DNA of 64,000 bases from the NCBI GenBank assembly GCA_006503475.1, contig RSEH01000099.1, forward strand, positions 62,001-126,000, in the 5' to 3' direction. The translations under genes and the position numbers were made by a program. Position 1 is the stretch's first letter, and each line of letters opens with the position of its first letter. Positions 17,201 through 27,498 of this stretch are shown piece by piece. Under the pieces are notes generated by a model that saw only the letters and a program-made list of their open reading frames with translations, did not search any database and was not told the origin of the DNA. Origin of the DNA: Stentor roeselii. Its lineage: Eukaryota > Ciliophora > Heterotrichea > Heterotrichida > Stentoridae.

Positions 17201-20069
17201 TGGAGATGGGCTGTTTTTGATTGAAAAACTCTGCATTGAATGTCCTTCTGGGTATTTTAATGATGGAGAAAAGTGCTTTAAAGTTAATGATTTGAATTTT
17301 CAACTGGTTTTTAATGATAGTCAAGGAAATTTGATGGAGGTTGTTAGTGGTGTTCAAGGAATTTCTGGGGAAAATCAAAGTTTTTACCCTGATTATGATG
17401 AACGTGATCCTTACCTGACAGATCGAGGTTATTTTTTCAATGGAATCAATTCAATCGTGACTTTTCATCACGAGTTCTACATTTTCACCCCTGAGTTCTC
17501 ATTAGAACTGTGGATTAACCCATCAGCAGAAAACAGTTTAATCTTCTCTAAAACAACTGAAACAGAAAAAGAAATTTCTTTTCAACTTTCCTTAGACTCT
17601 AGGTTCATCCTTCTGGAATTTTTGAATTCAGAAGGCCAGTTAATTTCAGTCAATACTTCAGTCCAAGTTCCTTTAAACACCTGGACTTTTCTTCAGATCA
17701 TGAATGAAAAAGTTCAGACTATTGACTACTCAATGACCTGCTTGATAAACTCTCAGAATTTACAGAAAATTTATCATTTTGACCATGATTTTCTACTGGA
17801 TTCTTCAAGTTTCTCAAGATTTTCAATAGGTTCTTATTTAAAATCACCAACCTTTGCTGTTTTCAAGGGTTTTTTCTATGAAATCAAAATATACAACTCT
17901 TATATTTCTAGTTTTTACAGATGTGAAAAATGTGAGTTTTGCACATCGACTGGAAAATGTCTTCCAAGTTGTTCAATTGATGAGTTCTGGTCTATAAATG
18001 AATGCAAGTCCTGTCATCCCAATTGCAAAAAAGGCTGCAAAAACGCGAAACCTTCTTGCAACCTCTGCGAAGATGACCTGTGCTACACTTGCCCTTCCTT
18101 GAAAAACTGCTCTAAATGCATAGAAAATGCAGAGAAAGTCAAATCCAAATGTTCTTGTAAATTTTCTTATTACTACAACAGTTCAGATTGTGTCTACTGC
18201 TCCAAAGGCTACGTGAAAAACAACATCTGCTTCAATTGTGAAGAACTTTGCCTGGAATGTACTGAAAATAACTGTCTTAAATGCAAAGAAAATTCAAGTT
18301 TATTAAAAGGTCTCTGCATCTGTGACTTAGGTTTCATGTTTTCTTTAAACTCTTCAACATGTGTACCAGTCGAGCTTTCTTTAAACGTCTCGACAAGTGT
18401 TTCAAACTGGATCTACCTCGACTTTTCAGAAGAACTAAAAAAAAACCTGACTGAATCCGACCTGGTTTTAAAAAATTTAAAAAAAATTCCCTTCGAATTG
18501 AAAATTTACAGCAAGACAAGATTCGTAGTGATTCCTGAAATAAAAGATGAATCATCTGGCGTTCTTTCCTGTCCTTATGAAATAGTTTCTAAGAGAAATG
18601 GAGTTATTCGTGGATTCAGTTACAACTTATCCTTTACTCCAGTAGAAAAAGAAAGAGAAACTGACATCGAGAGACAAGTTCGTCATTTTTCAAATAAACT
18701 TGTATCGTACTCGACGTATGCCGCAGCTTCTATCATAATGGTTAACCCGACGCCAGCTTCTTTATGGTCTTTTATAAATTCAGTGCAGATGTTGATTTAC
18801 ATTTACATGTTTGACATCGACTTGGATGAGAGAACTTCAGGTTTTTTGATCGGTCTTCGAAACTACAACATGTTTCCTAATTTCTTTGAATTCTTAGGAT
18901 TTAACTTTGGACAACCTCATCACTTCCCAAAAGCTTTGAAGCTTGGATACAAGACGAATTCTGTGATGATCAACGTTGGCGAATGGATAAGTTGCTTTGT
19001 TTTTTTTATTTGTTTTTATTTCGTGATTTTTGGGCTTTATACACTTTTAAGCAAAGGAAAACTCAGGACTTCGAAGATAAATTCTTTCTTACTTGAGAAA
19101 ATCAAGTCTTATAAATACGGGTTTTTTATTAGGTTCTGGATTCAAGGGTATATCGAATTTCTCATCTCTTGTTTTCTTGCGATTTACTCGGTTGACTTGA
19201 AAATCGTGGAACAAGCTTTGAACTTTTACTTTTCTTTACTTTTCGGGGTAAGTTTCAAGTAGTTTTTTATTATAATGACCCCTGTTGTCAGTCTTTTTCT
19301 TGGCTTTCGATCTAAAGTGACAAAAGATAAACAGGTTTCAAGGCAACTTGCACTTTGGAGTAGTTTTTTCAGTGAATTTAAAAATGACTCAGGAATAGGA
19401 AAGTCGCAATTTTACACTTTTTTCTTTTTGAGAAGAATTTTGTTCATTTCTTGCATTTTTGTCTTTAGAGGCAATCCGATGATCCAAATTTGTTTTGCAG
19501 AGATTTTAATGCTTTGCGTAAGGAATATTCAGATGTTTTTATTCATTTTATATAAAAGACCTTTCAATGAACAGTCTTTAAACTACGCCAACCTCTTCAC
19601 TGAACTGATCCTTTCCCTCATAATTCCAACTTTTGCATGTTTTTTATTTGAAATTTCTGATGAAAACAAAGTAAACCTCGGGTACCTTCTGATGATTTTG
19701 ATAAATTTGATTGTAGCCTCGCAAATCACTGCAAGTTTCTTTATTTTTCTAAGAACTTTGAAACAAAAACTCCAGATGAGCCGAGAAAAAAGACTTAGAG
19801 TTCAGATACATGCTGCGGAAGAGGAAAAATCGCAAAATTCTGAGGATTTGAGGAGAATTCATGTTTCTCCGGCCGGCAGCATGGATTTAAAGGACTCAGG
19901 GATTATTTTAAATCAGAGGCATTTCGATGAGCATCTTTTTTTGGACTCGCATCCGTTTTGTGGGCCTCGAAGATCTTTGAAGTCTCGAGAGCTGTCATCG
20001 CAGGAGTCACTATCAAGAATGTTCGATCTGAAGTCATACCAGGGAAGAAAAAGAACATCGATGAATTGA
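14205..20069 (+). CDS. Giant membrane protein with alternating LamG-like and Cys-rich modules (1949 aa)
   Basis: Exons 14205-19247 and 19263-20069 join through a phase-0 15-nt intron. A signal peptide (MLIFLILILQVLSDC) leads into four repeats of a LamG/concanavalin-like segment (about 70-265, 375-600, 730-925, 1095-1310). Each is followed by a furin-like Cys-rich block of CxxC pairs. Three of the LamG segments open with a related DRGYY/RGLYF/RGYYF/RGYFF-type strand. About eight transmembrane helices follow from residue 1505 on, some encoded across the splice, then an 90-residue Ser-rich cytosolic tail. This fits large ciliate surface proteins of the Cys-rich multi-pass type, possibly adhesion or sensory. 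It converges with Miro, 16 nt between stops. Confidence 0.88.
19248..19262 (+). other. 15-nt intron
   Basis: GTAAGTTTCAAGTAG, phase 0, A at position 10. It lies inside the transmembrane region; splicing joins LLFG to FFIIMTPVVSLFLGF and keeps a hydrophobic helix. Confidence 0.9.
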
Positions 20070-20085
20070 ATGCTATAAACACTAG

Positions 20086-21852
20086 TTACCTAAAAATCTT
20101 TAACGACCTGTTCCCCAGTACAAGAGCGCCCATAAGGACCAATCCCCCAAAGAGCCACTTCAATCCATTCGCTTGTTTTTTGGGTTTATTCTTCACCTTG
20201 GCCCTGCGAGCAGGTGCGCGAGTGGGGTTAACAGCATAGTCTTTAAGCTGTTTAAACAATGTATTCGGCCTTTGCACTCTTAAGTTAAACTGAGGACATT
20301 CCTTAAGTCCTATTTCCAACGCGAAGCTATAAGCGCTTTCATGGTCAATCGAGTCATTTTTATTCAACATGAGTATCCTCGGGGTACTTTCTCCCAAATT
20401 CAGCTTTTTAATAAAGTTAATCGCTGCCCCCGACCCGTCATAAACCAGGCAAAAAACATCAGGAACCAGTCCTTCCTTTTTGCTTAGAACTAAAAAAGAG
20501 CTTTCGAACAAGTCTTCAGTCTCTTCGATCGAGCCACAGACGAGGTTTTCCACAGATTCTTTTAAGTCTTTCTGAAGAAATTTCTTTATCAGGAGCTTTT
20601 TCCCCACCCCGGCATTTCCTAAGATTAGAGAAAAATGGACTCGGCGATTTTGAAGGTCTTTTCGTTTGAGAAGTCGAAAAGTCTTCCGGTAGTCGATGTT
20701 GAAACCGATCATTAAGAGGGACTTCACAGTGTTGATTGGGTCTGAATGCATTAAAAGGTGCCATAAGGCCAACCAACTGTAAATACTCAGGCTTCGGTCT
20801 ATTGAATGAACAAGGTCCCAGTAGTTGGAAGGACTCCAGGGAAAACTCGTCATTGTTGAGCAGATCTCATCGACACCTGAAGGACTTAACATCGAATGAG
20901 AGGAGTGTCTTTTGAAGATCATTGATAGGAAGTCAACTGATTCTCGCGATAACTCGATGACGGAGTCTTCAGGTTGGGTGATTAGAACTTCTATGTTTCT
21001 TTCGAGTTTTTCATCGAATTTGAAGTGATTCAAAATTTTCCAGCAGTTCTCAGATTTGAGCTTCTTAATAAATATCTTATGAATCGCAATAAACCCAGAA
21101 AAAGTGATTCCCGAGTAGTCCAAACCATCCGTCGTATTTTCCTTAACCAACAGTTTAATTTTATCAAGTTCTCGATGATTCAAGTCGATTCCAAAGACTG
21201 ACCTATTCAAAAAATTCATCTCATCATCATTTAACCGAAAGTCACCATCCAGGTCACAAATTCTAAAAATCATCTTCAAAGCCCTTAAAAACTTTTCAGT
21301 CAATTCAAGAGTCCCAGGGTCATAAAGAGCTTGAATAGGAAAACGAACTGCTTGTTCAGCGATTTCAAAAATTTTACAAATACTTGAAAAGCTCATCGCT
21401 GAAGTTTCAATCATGATTTGACAGAATGGAAAGCAACTTCTGATATCTTTTCCGATGTCTTCCAAGTCTTTACTGTGCTTTGGAAGGTCAATTTTGTTTC
21501 CAACCAGCAAACAAGGGACTTGTCTGATTTTTTCTATGATTGGAAGCCAAAAGGATGAAACTCTTTTCAGGGTTTCTGGACGAGTCACGTCGAAGACGAG
21601 AAGAATTATTTGAACTCGAAGGATTTCTTTTTGAAGAGAGTCCATGTCTTGACCTTTGCGAACTGAGTAGGGATTACAGTAAGTGTCGATTATTTTTAAG
21701 GAACTCTGGTTTTGAGATAGGTCTGATGGAATCGAAACTACTGGGTTGCAAGCTGGAACCTCTAATGGAAAACTTTGGGTCAGAAAACAACGGATTATTG
21801 ATGTCTTTCCTACTTGCTCGTCTCCTAGCACTAGGATTCGCAGGCTTTCCAT
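20086..21852 (-). CDS. RHOT1: Miro (mitochondrial Rho GTPase)
   Basis: A 588-aa protein with Miro architecture. GTPase 1 has the P-loop GDEQVGKTS (10-18) and NKID (119-122). A canonical EF-hand loop DLDGDFRLNDDE occurs at 200-211; the second EF-hand region is degenerate. A second GTPase-like domain has GNAGVGKK near 418-425 and NKND later. A C-terminal tail anchor (LFGGLVLMGALVLG) is followed by basic residues, as for outer mitochondrial membrane insertion. Miro couples mitochondria to motors in response to calcium. The DxxG switch of GTPase 1 lacks its Gly, as is usual in Miro. Its ATG is 7 nt from the ATG of the divergent gene. Confidence 0.93.
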   Translation of the reverse strand: MESLRILVLGDEQVGKTSIIRCFLTQSFPLEVPACNPVVSIPSDLSQNQSSLKIIDTYCNPYSVRKGQDMDSLQKEILRVQIILLVFDVTRPETLKRVSSFWLPIIEKIRQVPCLLVGNKIDLPKHSKDLEDIGKDIRSCFPFCQIMIETSAMSFSSICKIFEIAEQAVRFPIQALYDPGTLELTEKFLRALKMIFRICDLDGDFRLNDDEMNFLNRSVFGIDLNHRELDKIKLLVKENTTDGLDYSGITFSGFIAIHKIFIKKLKSENCWKILNHFKFDEKLERNIEVLITQPEDSVIELSRESVDFLSMIFKRHSSHSMLSPSGVDEICSTMTSFPWSPSNYWDLVHSIDRSLSIYSWLALWHLLMHSDPINTVKSLLMIGFNIDYRKTFRLLKRKDLQNRRVHFSLILGNAGVGKKLLIKKFLQKDLKESVENLVCGSIEETEDLFESSFLVLSKKEGLVPDVFCLVYDGSGAAINFIKKLNLGESTPRILMLNKNDSIDHESAYSFALEIGLKECPQFNLRVQRPNTLFKQLKDYAVNPTRAPARRAKVKNKPKKQANGLKWLFGGLVLMGALVLGNRSLKIFR

Positions 21853-21859
21853 TTATAAG

Positions 21860-22606
21860 ATGAAAAAACAGAATTTTGGTAGGTTGATGGCCTCGAGTCA
21901 CAAATTAATCAGATGCAAAACTTCTCTAAACACTGCAAAAAATTCAGAAAATCAGATCAATTATTTTGAGAAATGGGAAAAATCCAGAAAAAAGTATTCA
22001 ATTTTAAATGTGCCAAGCCAAAACCTTTTAACCGATTTCACTGAGCCCGACAGTTCCAAATGCATCCAAAGATTGAAGACAATCCAAAAAGATGCAAATC
22101 GTTACAGATCCGAAGAATTACTAACAAAAGAAGCCTCATCAAAAAAATCGTTAGCAATTTTAAAAAAGATTAAAAGATCGTATCGACCGAATTTTTCACA
22201 TAATCAGGAAAATTTGAAGGCAGAATTAAAGAAAATTAATGAATGCTCTCCGAAAATGATGTTTCGGAAGGCTTTTGATGAAAATTCCAGAAATGAAGTC
22301 AAAAGTGACATTGAACAGATCTTGGAAAGTCAAGAATTTCTAAAGTTTCATAAGAAAAATAATGAAAAACAGTCGAAAAATCGTGGAAAATCGGTTTCGG
22401 GAATCACTGAATTCGCTGATTATTTGAAATTAGGGACTAGTACTGGAAAATGTTCGCAGTTTGAAAGAGTTGAGAAATTTTCAAGTGCTTTTGGATCTGT
22501 TAGAAGCTTGAAAAATCTTCATCAGTGCTTTTCTGATAGGACTCAGACTGAGATAACTCCTAAAAGTAAATCGAGTCTGAAAGGATTCATTTCTAAAATT
22601 GGCTAA
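21860..22606 (+). CDS. Hypothetical basic protein (248 aa)
   Basis: The frame is open from 21746, but everything before 21860 is antisense to Miro, so I choose the ATG at 21860 (MKKQNFGRLMASSHK). The protein is very Lys/Ser-rich with short helical stretches and no recognised domain. It is probably a cytoskeletal or cortical low-complexity protein of a type common in this window. The spacing to the Miro ATG leaves only 7 nt, so any promoter must lie inside one of the two coding regions or be shared. An alternative start is the ATG ten codons on. Confidence 0.68.
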   Translation: MKKQNFGRLMASSHKLIRCKTSLNTAKNSENQINYFEKWEKSRKKYSILNVPSQNLLTDFTEPDSSKCIQRLKTIQKDANRYRSEELLTKEASSKKSLAILKKIKRSYRPNFSHNQENLKAELKKINECSPKMMFRKAFDENSRNEVKSDIEQILESQEFLKFHKKNNEKQSKNRGKSVSGITEFADYLKLGTSTGKCSQFERVEKFSSAFGSVRSLKNLHQCFSDRTQTEITPKSKSSLKGFISKIG

Positions 22607-22805
22607 ATTAGCCCTTAATGAATAATGATAATATTTTCGAAAATATGGTTTCAAAAACTTTAGATTATTGGGTTAGTGTCTATATGCTTAAGATGATTTT
22701 TTAAAGTTTATAGATTACCAATAAATATAAATAATGATCTTCAAATAAATTCAACTTATTCATTATTTAATTACTTAAAACAAAAAAGATAGATTTTATA
22801 ATACA

Positions 22806-24578
22806 TTACTCACTAACAACATCATGCTTAAATGATCTAAACCTATTCATCAAAACATTGAGTTCATCATCCCTTATCACAACTTTGACCTTAACATTCT
22901 TTTCCAAATCCTTCAAAAAATCCTCATATTGTTTTCCACTAATTCCAATTCCACAATGCAACATTCTAACTTTCTTCCTTGCAATATACTCACTAGGACA
23001 ACTAACAATTTCCATCATTTTCCTCGTTTTAAAAATAACATCTTTTTCACTTTTATTTTCAAGAAAATGATTAAAACTCGAAGACTTATCAAAAAAAGTA
23101 ATTTCCAAAGCTTTTAAAATACCTTCAGTTTCAGAACTAAAAACATTTCCCATGATTTTCTTTTCAATAAGGTTAATTCTTCCTAATTTCGCTTCATTTC
23201 GATGTTTATTATAAACTTTAACCACATCATTCAAGCACTTTGCAGTGATTTTTGTATAAGTCTCCGGGTTGATTTTTTCATTACTTGCCCAGTACAAGTT
23301 TTTTCCTCTATCTTTATGTTTGACAGGTTTAATAGGAGGTTCTTTTGCCTTTTCAACAAAGTAAGAAATAGGTTTTTCAATCTTATGAGGCAAGATTCCA
23401 ATCATTATATGTGGAATCCTTCCCATTGAATCACTTTGTTTAAGGTCAAGATAAGTCTGATTATTTAAATTTTCAACAATTTTTCCATGATTTTTTTCCA
23501 TTTCCCCTGCAAGTATTTCAATTCTTTTCGCAGTTCTTTCAATTTCTTCATTTTCTTCTTCAAGTGAGTCGAAAGTTTCATCAGATTTCAAACTTTCTTC
23601 AGTGACAGACTCACAAAGCATAGCTGAAGGTCCTCGAACATGTGAAATGTTAAGAGCTGATGATGATTCCACTTGTTTTAAGTTATTTGTGATGAAGTCT
23701 CCCTTGACTTTGTGTCCTTTGCATGAGATGAGGACCCATTCGTTGTGGTTTGATTTGACGAAGTCAAGAAGAAGTTCTTGAAGACGGTTGGGGTTGTTGA
23801 AAAAGACTGAATTAATCACTGTTACGATTGAAGTGAATGAATTTTGAAGCTCAGGCATGTATCGAGACGATGAGGTGATGTTCACGGAGAGTGTACCGTT
23901 GAACTGCACTAGAAATTTCTTAGTTTCAAGGGAATGACCTTCGCCGATATTAACAAATCTGCTGAGGTCTTGAGCATTTTTATGTTCTAAAGGGTTTTTG
24001 CTGTCTGAGTACATTTTTATTGAAGGAAGACTAATTTTTGAACGGGTTTTAGAAGGGTTGTTTATCATTGAGATACGGTTTGTGATTATGAAGGCTTTGG
24101 ATGGGGTTTGAGACTTCCAGTGAACTCTTAGTTTTGATGCGAAGTTCTGGTTTACTGATACCCAACGATGGAGACGGTGTGAAAAATGAGGACATTCTTC
24201 GAATATTTTTTTGGCTTCTTCTTTAGAAAAGCAAAGCCTTATTCGCTGGTTCATTGCTATGTGAATGAATCGAGGGTGGCATGGAATGTGAGGCTCAATC
24301 TTTGAGAAAAAGTTTAAGCATGATGATTTGCTTGAATCTATTTCGATGAAACCATCGGGATTTGTGCTTAGATAAACTGGTTGTGTAAATGATGGAATGT
24401 AAATCAAGGTATCTGGAATAGACAGTTTCAATTTACTTCTTTGCAAGTATTTCGAAAGAAGATAAAAAATCTCAGGACCTGTTCTAAACGACTGAAACGA
24501 TTTAAGAAGATTTTCTTTGATTTGGCTTGCCCTTTGTTTATTTGCGTTACTTTCAAAGCCTTTTCTCGAGTTGAGCAT
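22806..24578 (-). CDS. Hypothetical protein (590 aa)
   Basis: A single long frame with typical codon use for the window. The N-terminal 240 residues are mixed alpha/beta (blocks such as HPRFIHIAMNQRIRLCFSKEEAKK). The region around residues 290-330 contains NEWVLISCKGHKVKGDF. An acidic coiled stretch (SLEEENEEIERTAKRIEILAGEMEKN) lies near 375-400. The C-terminus has a Cys/Gly segment (RMLHCGIGISGKQYEDFLK). I do not recognise the family; no membrane helix or signal peptide is present. The start at 24578 is the first ATG after an upstream TAG. It is divergent from the mitochondrial-like gene with 202 nt between starts. Confidence 0.75.
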   Translation of the reverse strand: MLNSRKGFESNANKQRASQIKENLLKSFQSFRTGPEIFYLLSKYLQRSKLKLSIPDTLIYIPSFTQPVYLSTNPDGFIEIDSSKSSCLNFFSKIEPHIPCHPRFIHIAMNQRIRLCFSKEEAKKIFEECPHFSHRLHRWVSVNQNFASKLRVHWKSQTPSKAFIITNRISMINNPSKTRSKISLPSIKMYSDSKNPLEHKNAQDLSRFVNIGEGHSLETKKFLVQFNGTLSVNITSSSRYMPELQNSFTSIVTVINSVFFNNPNRLQELLLDFVKSNHNEWVLISCKGHKVKGDFITNNLKQVESSSALNISHVRGPSAMLCESVTEESLKSDETFDSLEEENEEIERTAKRIEILAGEMEKNHGKIVENLNNQTYLDLKQSDSMGRIPHIMIGILPHKIEKPISYFVEKAKEPPIKPVKHKDRGKNLYWASNEKINPETYTKITAKCLNDVVKVYNKHRNEAKLGRINLIEKKIMGNVFSSETEGILKALEITFFDKSSSFNHFLENKSEKDVIFKTRKMMEIVSCPSEYIARKKVRMLHCGIGISGKQYEDFLKDLEKNVKVKVVIRDDELNVLMNRFRSFKHDVVSE

Positions 24579-24780
24579 GTTAGAGTTAGCGAGTCGAGTG
24601 ACATGTTTGAGACTTTGTCTAATATGTTCTAGTTCTCTCTGAAGATCAATAGATCTTATCGAAGCCTATCTAAGAATCACCTCAGCATCAGAAGAACTGC
24701 AATCTTCCAAGTCCATAATAATAATTAAACCCGGTATGACAGAGTTTGGGATTCCCATCCATTCAAAATTTCCATAAAAA

Positions 24781-25887
24781 ATGTTGTCCAGATTTATTCG
24801 TGTCAGCTTCTCCAATCTGGCGAAAGATCTCAACTCCCGGATGGCTGAAGTCAGCAAAAAGATGGAAAAAGTCTTGCCTAGTTCAATATATGAAGGAACT
24901 CCATTTGTCCTGCCAGAAGAGACCCGACAAAAGACAATGGATGAGAAGTTAGCTGAACTTGACGCTAAGGTAGCGAAAATTGAGGGTTTGAGAGAGGCAG
25001 GAAGACCTGAAGAAATTCGGATTAAAAACTTGGACATGAAGTACGGGAGAACAGGTAGACACCCAGCATATCCGTGGTATGGAAGTGAAGTGGCTTATGC
25101 TGATAGACTCCCACATCTAGCAGACCGTCTGGGCAAGTATTCCGAAATGGGTTCAACAAACACCGTAATAAACGACTGGCTCGAAATGAAAAGTGACCAA
25201 GTGAATCCATTATTCCACAGTTTCTTCGTATCAGAGCCTTCAAAAGAGCCAGATCCAGACGTGAACTTCGAGAAAGGCGACGTGATCTACGAGAACCCAT
25301 ACGCATTCCAAGCTGGTAATTTAGCGAAACAAACAGGTTTAGGAGGACTAATCTACGTTCTCTGCAACGTTTTTCATACACTCTTAACAAACCGAACAGT
25401 TTACCCAATCTACAACGAAGGAATGGACCACAGAGCCGACGGCTTCGACCCTATTCACAACTACGCAAGTGGAATTTATTCCGGGTCATTTTCTGACTGG
25501 CACGACATTGAAACATTAGGAAATGTTGTCTTTATTGCACCTTTGTTTCCTTTGGCAATGGCCAGTTTTGGAATTGGATTGAAAATGATGACTGATGGAG
25601 TCGTCACCAAGATGCAGTTTAATAAAAACAGGGACTTGGTCTTTGTTTCGAAAGTTGGAGGAACTTTCTTTGCCAAGGAAATTGAAGAGGTTTATGAGAC
25701 TACTCATTTACAGGTATTGCCTCCTTCTGTTAAGACTGGATTTGAAGGTGTTTCTACTCGAGCGATTTTTAGGATCAGTTGTATGGCTTCTCATGAAAGT
25801 TTCAGTGTTTATACTAATCCTCAGTATTGGAACCCGGAACTGAAAGAAGAGTTTCAGGATCACTTGCATCACTTGTGGGAAGAATAA
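24781..25887 (+). CDS. Probable ciliate-type mitochondrial inner-membrane protein (368 aa)
   Basis: The N-terminus (MLSRFIRVSFSNLAKDL) is an amphipathic, Arg/Ser-rich, acid-free stretch typical of mitochondrial presequences. A coiled region (about 45-70) follows, then a Tyr/Trp/Pro-rich domain and two probable transmembrane segments near 184-200 and 247-270. The GC- and codon-rich sequence suggests high expression. The style recalls lineage-specific respiratory-complex or ATP-synthase subunits of ciliates, but I cannot name the subunit. Nothing in the neighbours adds support. Confidence 0.72.
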   Translation: MLSRFIRVSFSNLAKDLNSRMAEVSKKMEKVLPSSIYEGTPFVLPEETRQKTMDEKLAELDAKVAKIEGLREAGRPEEIRIKNLDMKYGRTGRHPAYPWYGSEVAYADRLPHLADRLGKYSEMGSTNTVINDWLEMKSDQVNPLFHSFFVSEPSKEPDPDVNFEKGDVIYENPYAFQAGNLAKQTGLGGLIYVLCNVFHTLLTNRTVYPIYNEGMDHRADGFDPIHNYASGIYSGSFSDWHDIETLGNVVFIAPLFPLAMASFGIGLKMMTDGVVTKMQFNKNRDLVFVSKVGGTFFAKEIEEVYETTHLQVLPPSVKTGFEGVSTRAIFRISCMASHESFSVYTNPQYWNPELKEEFQDHLHHLWEE

Positions 25888-26049
25888 TCTAACTAGATTA
25901 ACCCTTAGATTGAAATATTTTAGAATAAGTTTTAGTGGAAGTGGATTTTATTGAAATATTGGATTTTTTAGGAAATTTTTTAAGAATGATTTGGTTTTCA
26001 GGAATTTTGTTAAGGTCAAAGTTTTCTTTTGTATAAATTATTGGTTTCA

Positions 26050-26490
26050 ATGTCAAATGTTACAAAAAATCAAGAGTCTTCAACTTATTTGGAGGACTTT
26101 GATGATACTTATCGTTTTTTATCTCGCTGGGAAGTAGCTACTAGGCAAGAAAAAGATGAGACTCTTGTGAATTCTTTGAATGCTCAGGAAAAAGGATCGA
26201 TTTTAAGGAGAAGAGCGATTTCGCCGGAGAAGCTTCCGAAATTAAAGTGTTTTTCAAATAATTTTTCTAACAACCTTCGGTCAGGCTTTCAAAACCTAAG
26301 AATTTCTCCAAGAAAACTCTTCAGAAAACAAATAAAAAACCTTTCAGTTGACCGACAAAACTCAAAATCTCCTCTCTACAGGATGAATTCAAGTCTAAAG
26401 TCAGAAAAGCCAAGCATAATCACTTCACCAATTTTATATTTCCTTCCAAAGATCACAGTATCCAAGGCCAAATTAATAAGCAGATGTTAA
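26050..26490 (+). CDS. Hypothetical basic protein (146 aa)
   Basis: The open frame extends upstream to a TTG at 26029, but the first ATG is at 26050 (MSNVTKNQESSTYLEDF). The protein is Ser/Arg/Lys/Asn-rich, with no clear domain. Its stop (26488-26490) is followed after only 3 nt by the start of the next same-strand gene (TAA TAA ATG). No splice signal between the frames is seen. The two genes could be cotranscribed. Confidence 0.6.
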   Translation: MSNVTKNQESSTYLEDFDDTYRFLSRWEVATRQEKDETLVNSLNAQEKGSILRRRAISPEKLPKLKCFSNNFSNNLRSGFQNLRISPRKLFRKQIKNLSVDRQNSKSPLYRMNSSLKSEKPSIITSPILYFLPKITVSKAKLISRC

Positions 26491-26493
26491 TAA

Positions 26494-27498
26494 ATGGAAA
26501 ATTTCGACTTGTCACAGCTTCAAAACCTTTTAAAAAAGTCTCCCAAGTCAAGAACCCTTCAAAACTTAAAAAAAATCCAGTCATACTTAAAAACCATCTC
26601 ATTTTTTGACGATCTTCGAAAAGACCTTCCTCCAGAACAATTGACTGAATGTTTAAAGACTCTTTATTCATCAGTATTTTCAGGAAACGAAACAATTTGC
26701 AAAAAAGGTGAAATAGTTGAAAAGGTTTTTATTTTAATTCATGGAAAAGTCGTATTCGAAGATTCCAACTGCAACATTTTCAAGTCTTTTGACTTAGGAA
26801 TGATAATCACTGAAACTTTAATTACAAATGAATCGATTAACTTTGACATAAAATCCTTTTCAGCTTCAACAGTTTTAGTCTTTTTTTTAAAGGACGACTA
26901 CAAAAGACTCCTGGGAAAATATCGCGAAGAGAAAAAAATGGCTTTAGCTAATTTTTTAACAGTACAAAAAAGTTTTATAAGCTGGAGAAAAGGCTTGATT
27001 TTGACTTTAGTTTCTGATGGTTTTTTTAGTGTTTTTGAAAAAGGAGAAACTGTTTTTTTAAGTCTTGAAAGTCCTAGTCAAGTCTTTATTTTATTTGAAG
27101 GAGAACTTATGTTAGTTGGGAAAAATGTTTCAAGGATCGATACTGTTCAGATCCTCGGCTTTGAAGAAGTGAAAAATAATGAAAAGTTTTCAAATACTTG
27201 CATCGCGACAAGGAAGTCAAAACTTTTAACACTTTTTAAACATGATGCCTTGAAAATCATCTCGTTGATGAATAATCAGAGGTCTCCTTTGAAAACTGCT
27301 TCGATGACCTTTCAAGAAAGATTTTCTGATGAGGAAGGCATCAGAAGACAAAATAATCGGCAGAGGTTTTTATCGACTGCTGTGAGATGGGCAAGTCGAG
27401 TTAGTCTTGACTCGATGGTTTCTTATAGTTCGATTTCTTATTCGGGAAAGAGAGCTCGTAAAGTGGCAGTTCGATATACTTCAGTTAAACAACTGTAA
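26494..27498 (+). CDS. Protein with degenerate cyclic-nucleotide-binding folds (334 aa)
   Basis: Residues about 45-150 and 160-265 each look like a cNMP-binding (CAP_ED) beta-roll: a helix leading into ICKKGEIVEKVFILIHGKVVFED, then a second copy with VFEKGETVFLSLESPSQVFILFEGELML. The phosphate-binding cassette (FGE...RAA) is not recognisable in either copy, so nucleotide binding may be lost. The C-terminal 70 residues are Arg/Ser-rich. It may be a regulatory or structural protein. The start ATG sits in TAATAAATG, 3 nt after the previous stop. Confidence 0.75.
   Translation: MENFDLSQLQNLLKKSPKSRTLQNLKKIQSYLKTISFFDDLRKDLPPEQLTECLKTLYSSVFSGNETICKKGEIVEKVFILIHGKVVFEDSNCNIFKSFDLGMIITETLITNESINFDIKSFSASTVLVFFLKDDYKRLLGKYREEKKMALANFLTVQKSFISWRKGLILTLVSDGFFSVFEKGETVFLSLESPSQVFILFEGELMLVGKNVSRIDTVQILGFEEVKNNEKFSNTCIATRKSKLLTLFKHDALKIISLMNNQRSPLKTASMTFQERFSDEEGIRRQNNRQRFLSTAVRWASRVSLDSMVSYSSISYSGKRARKVAVRYTSVKQL

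Noticed and set aside
22806-24578. Argonaute/Piwi identity for the 590-aa protein
   Set aside because: I looked for PAZ and PIWI signatures (catalytic DDH, MID pocket) and found none.
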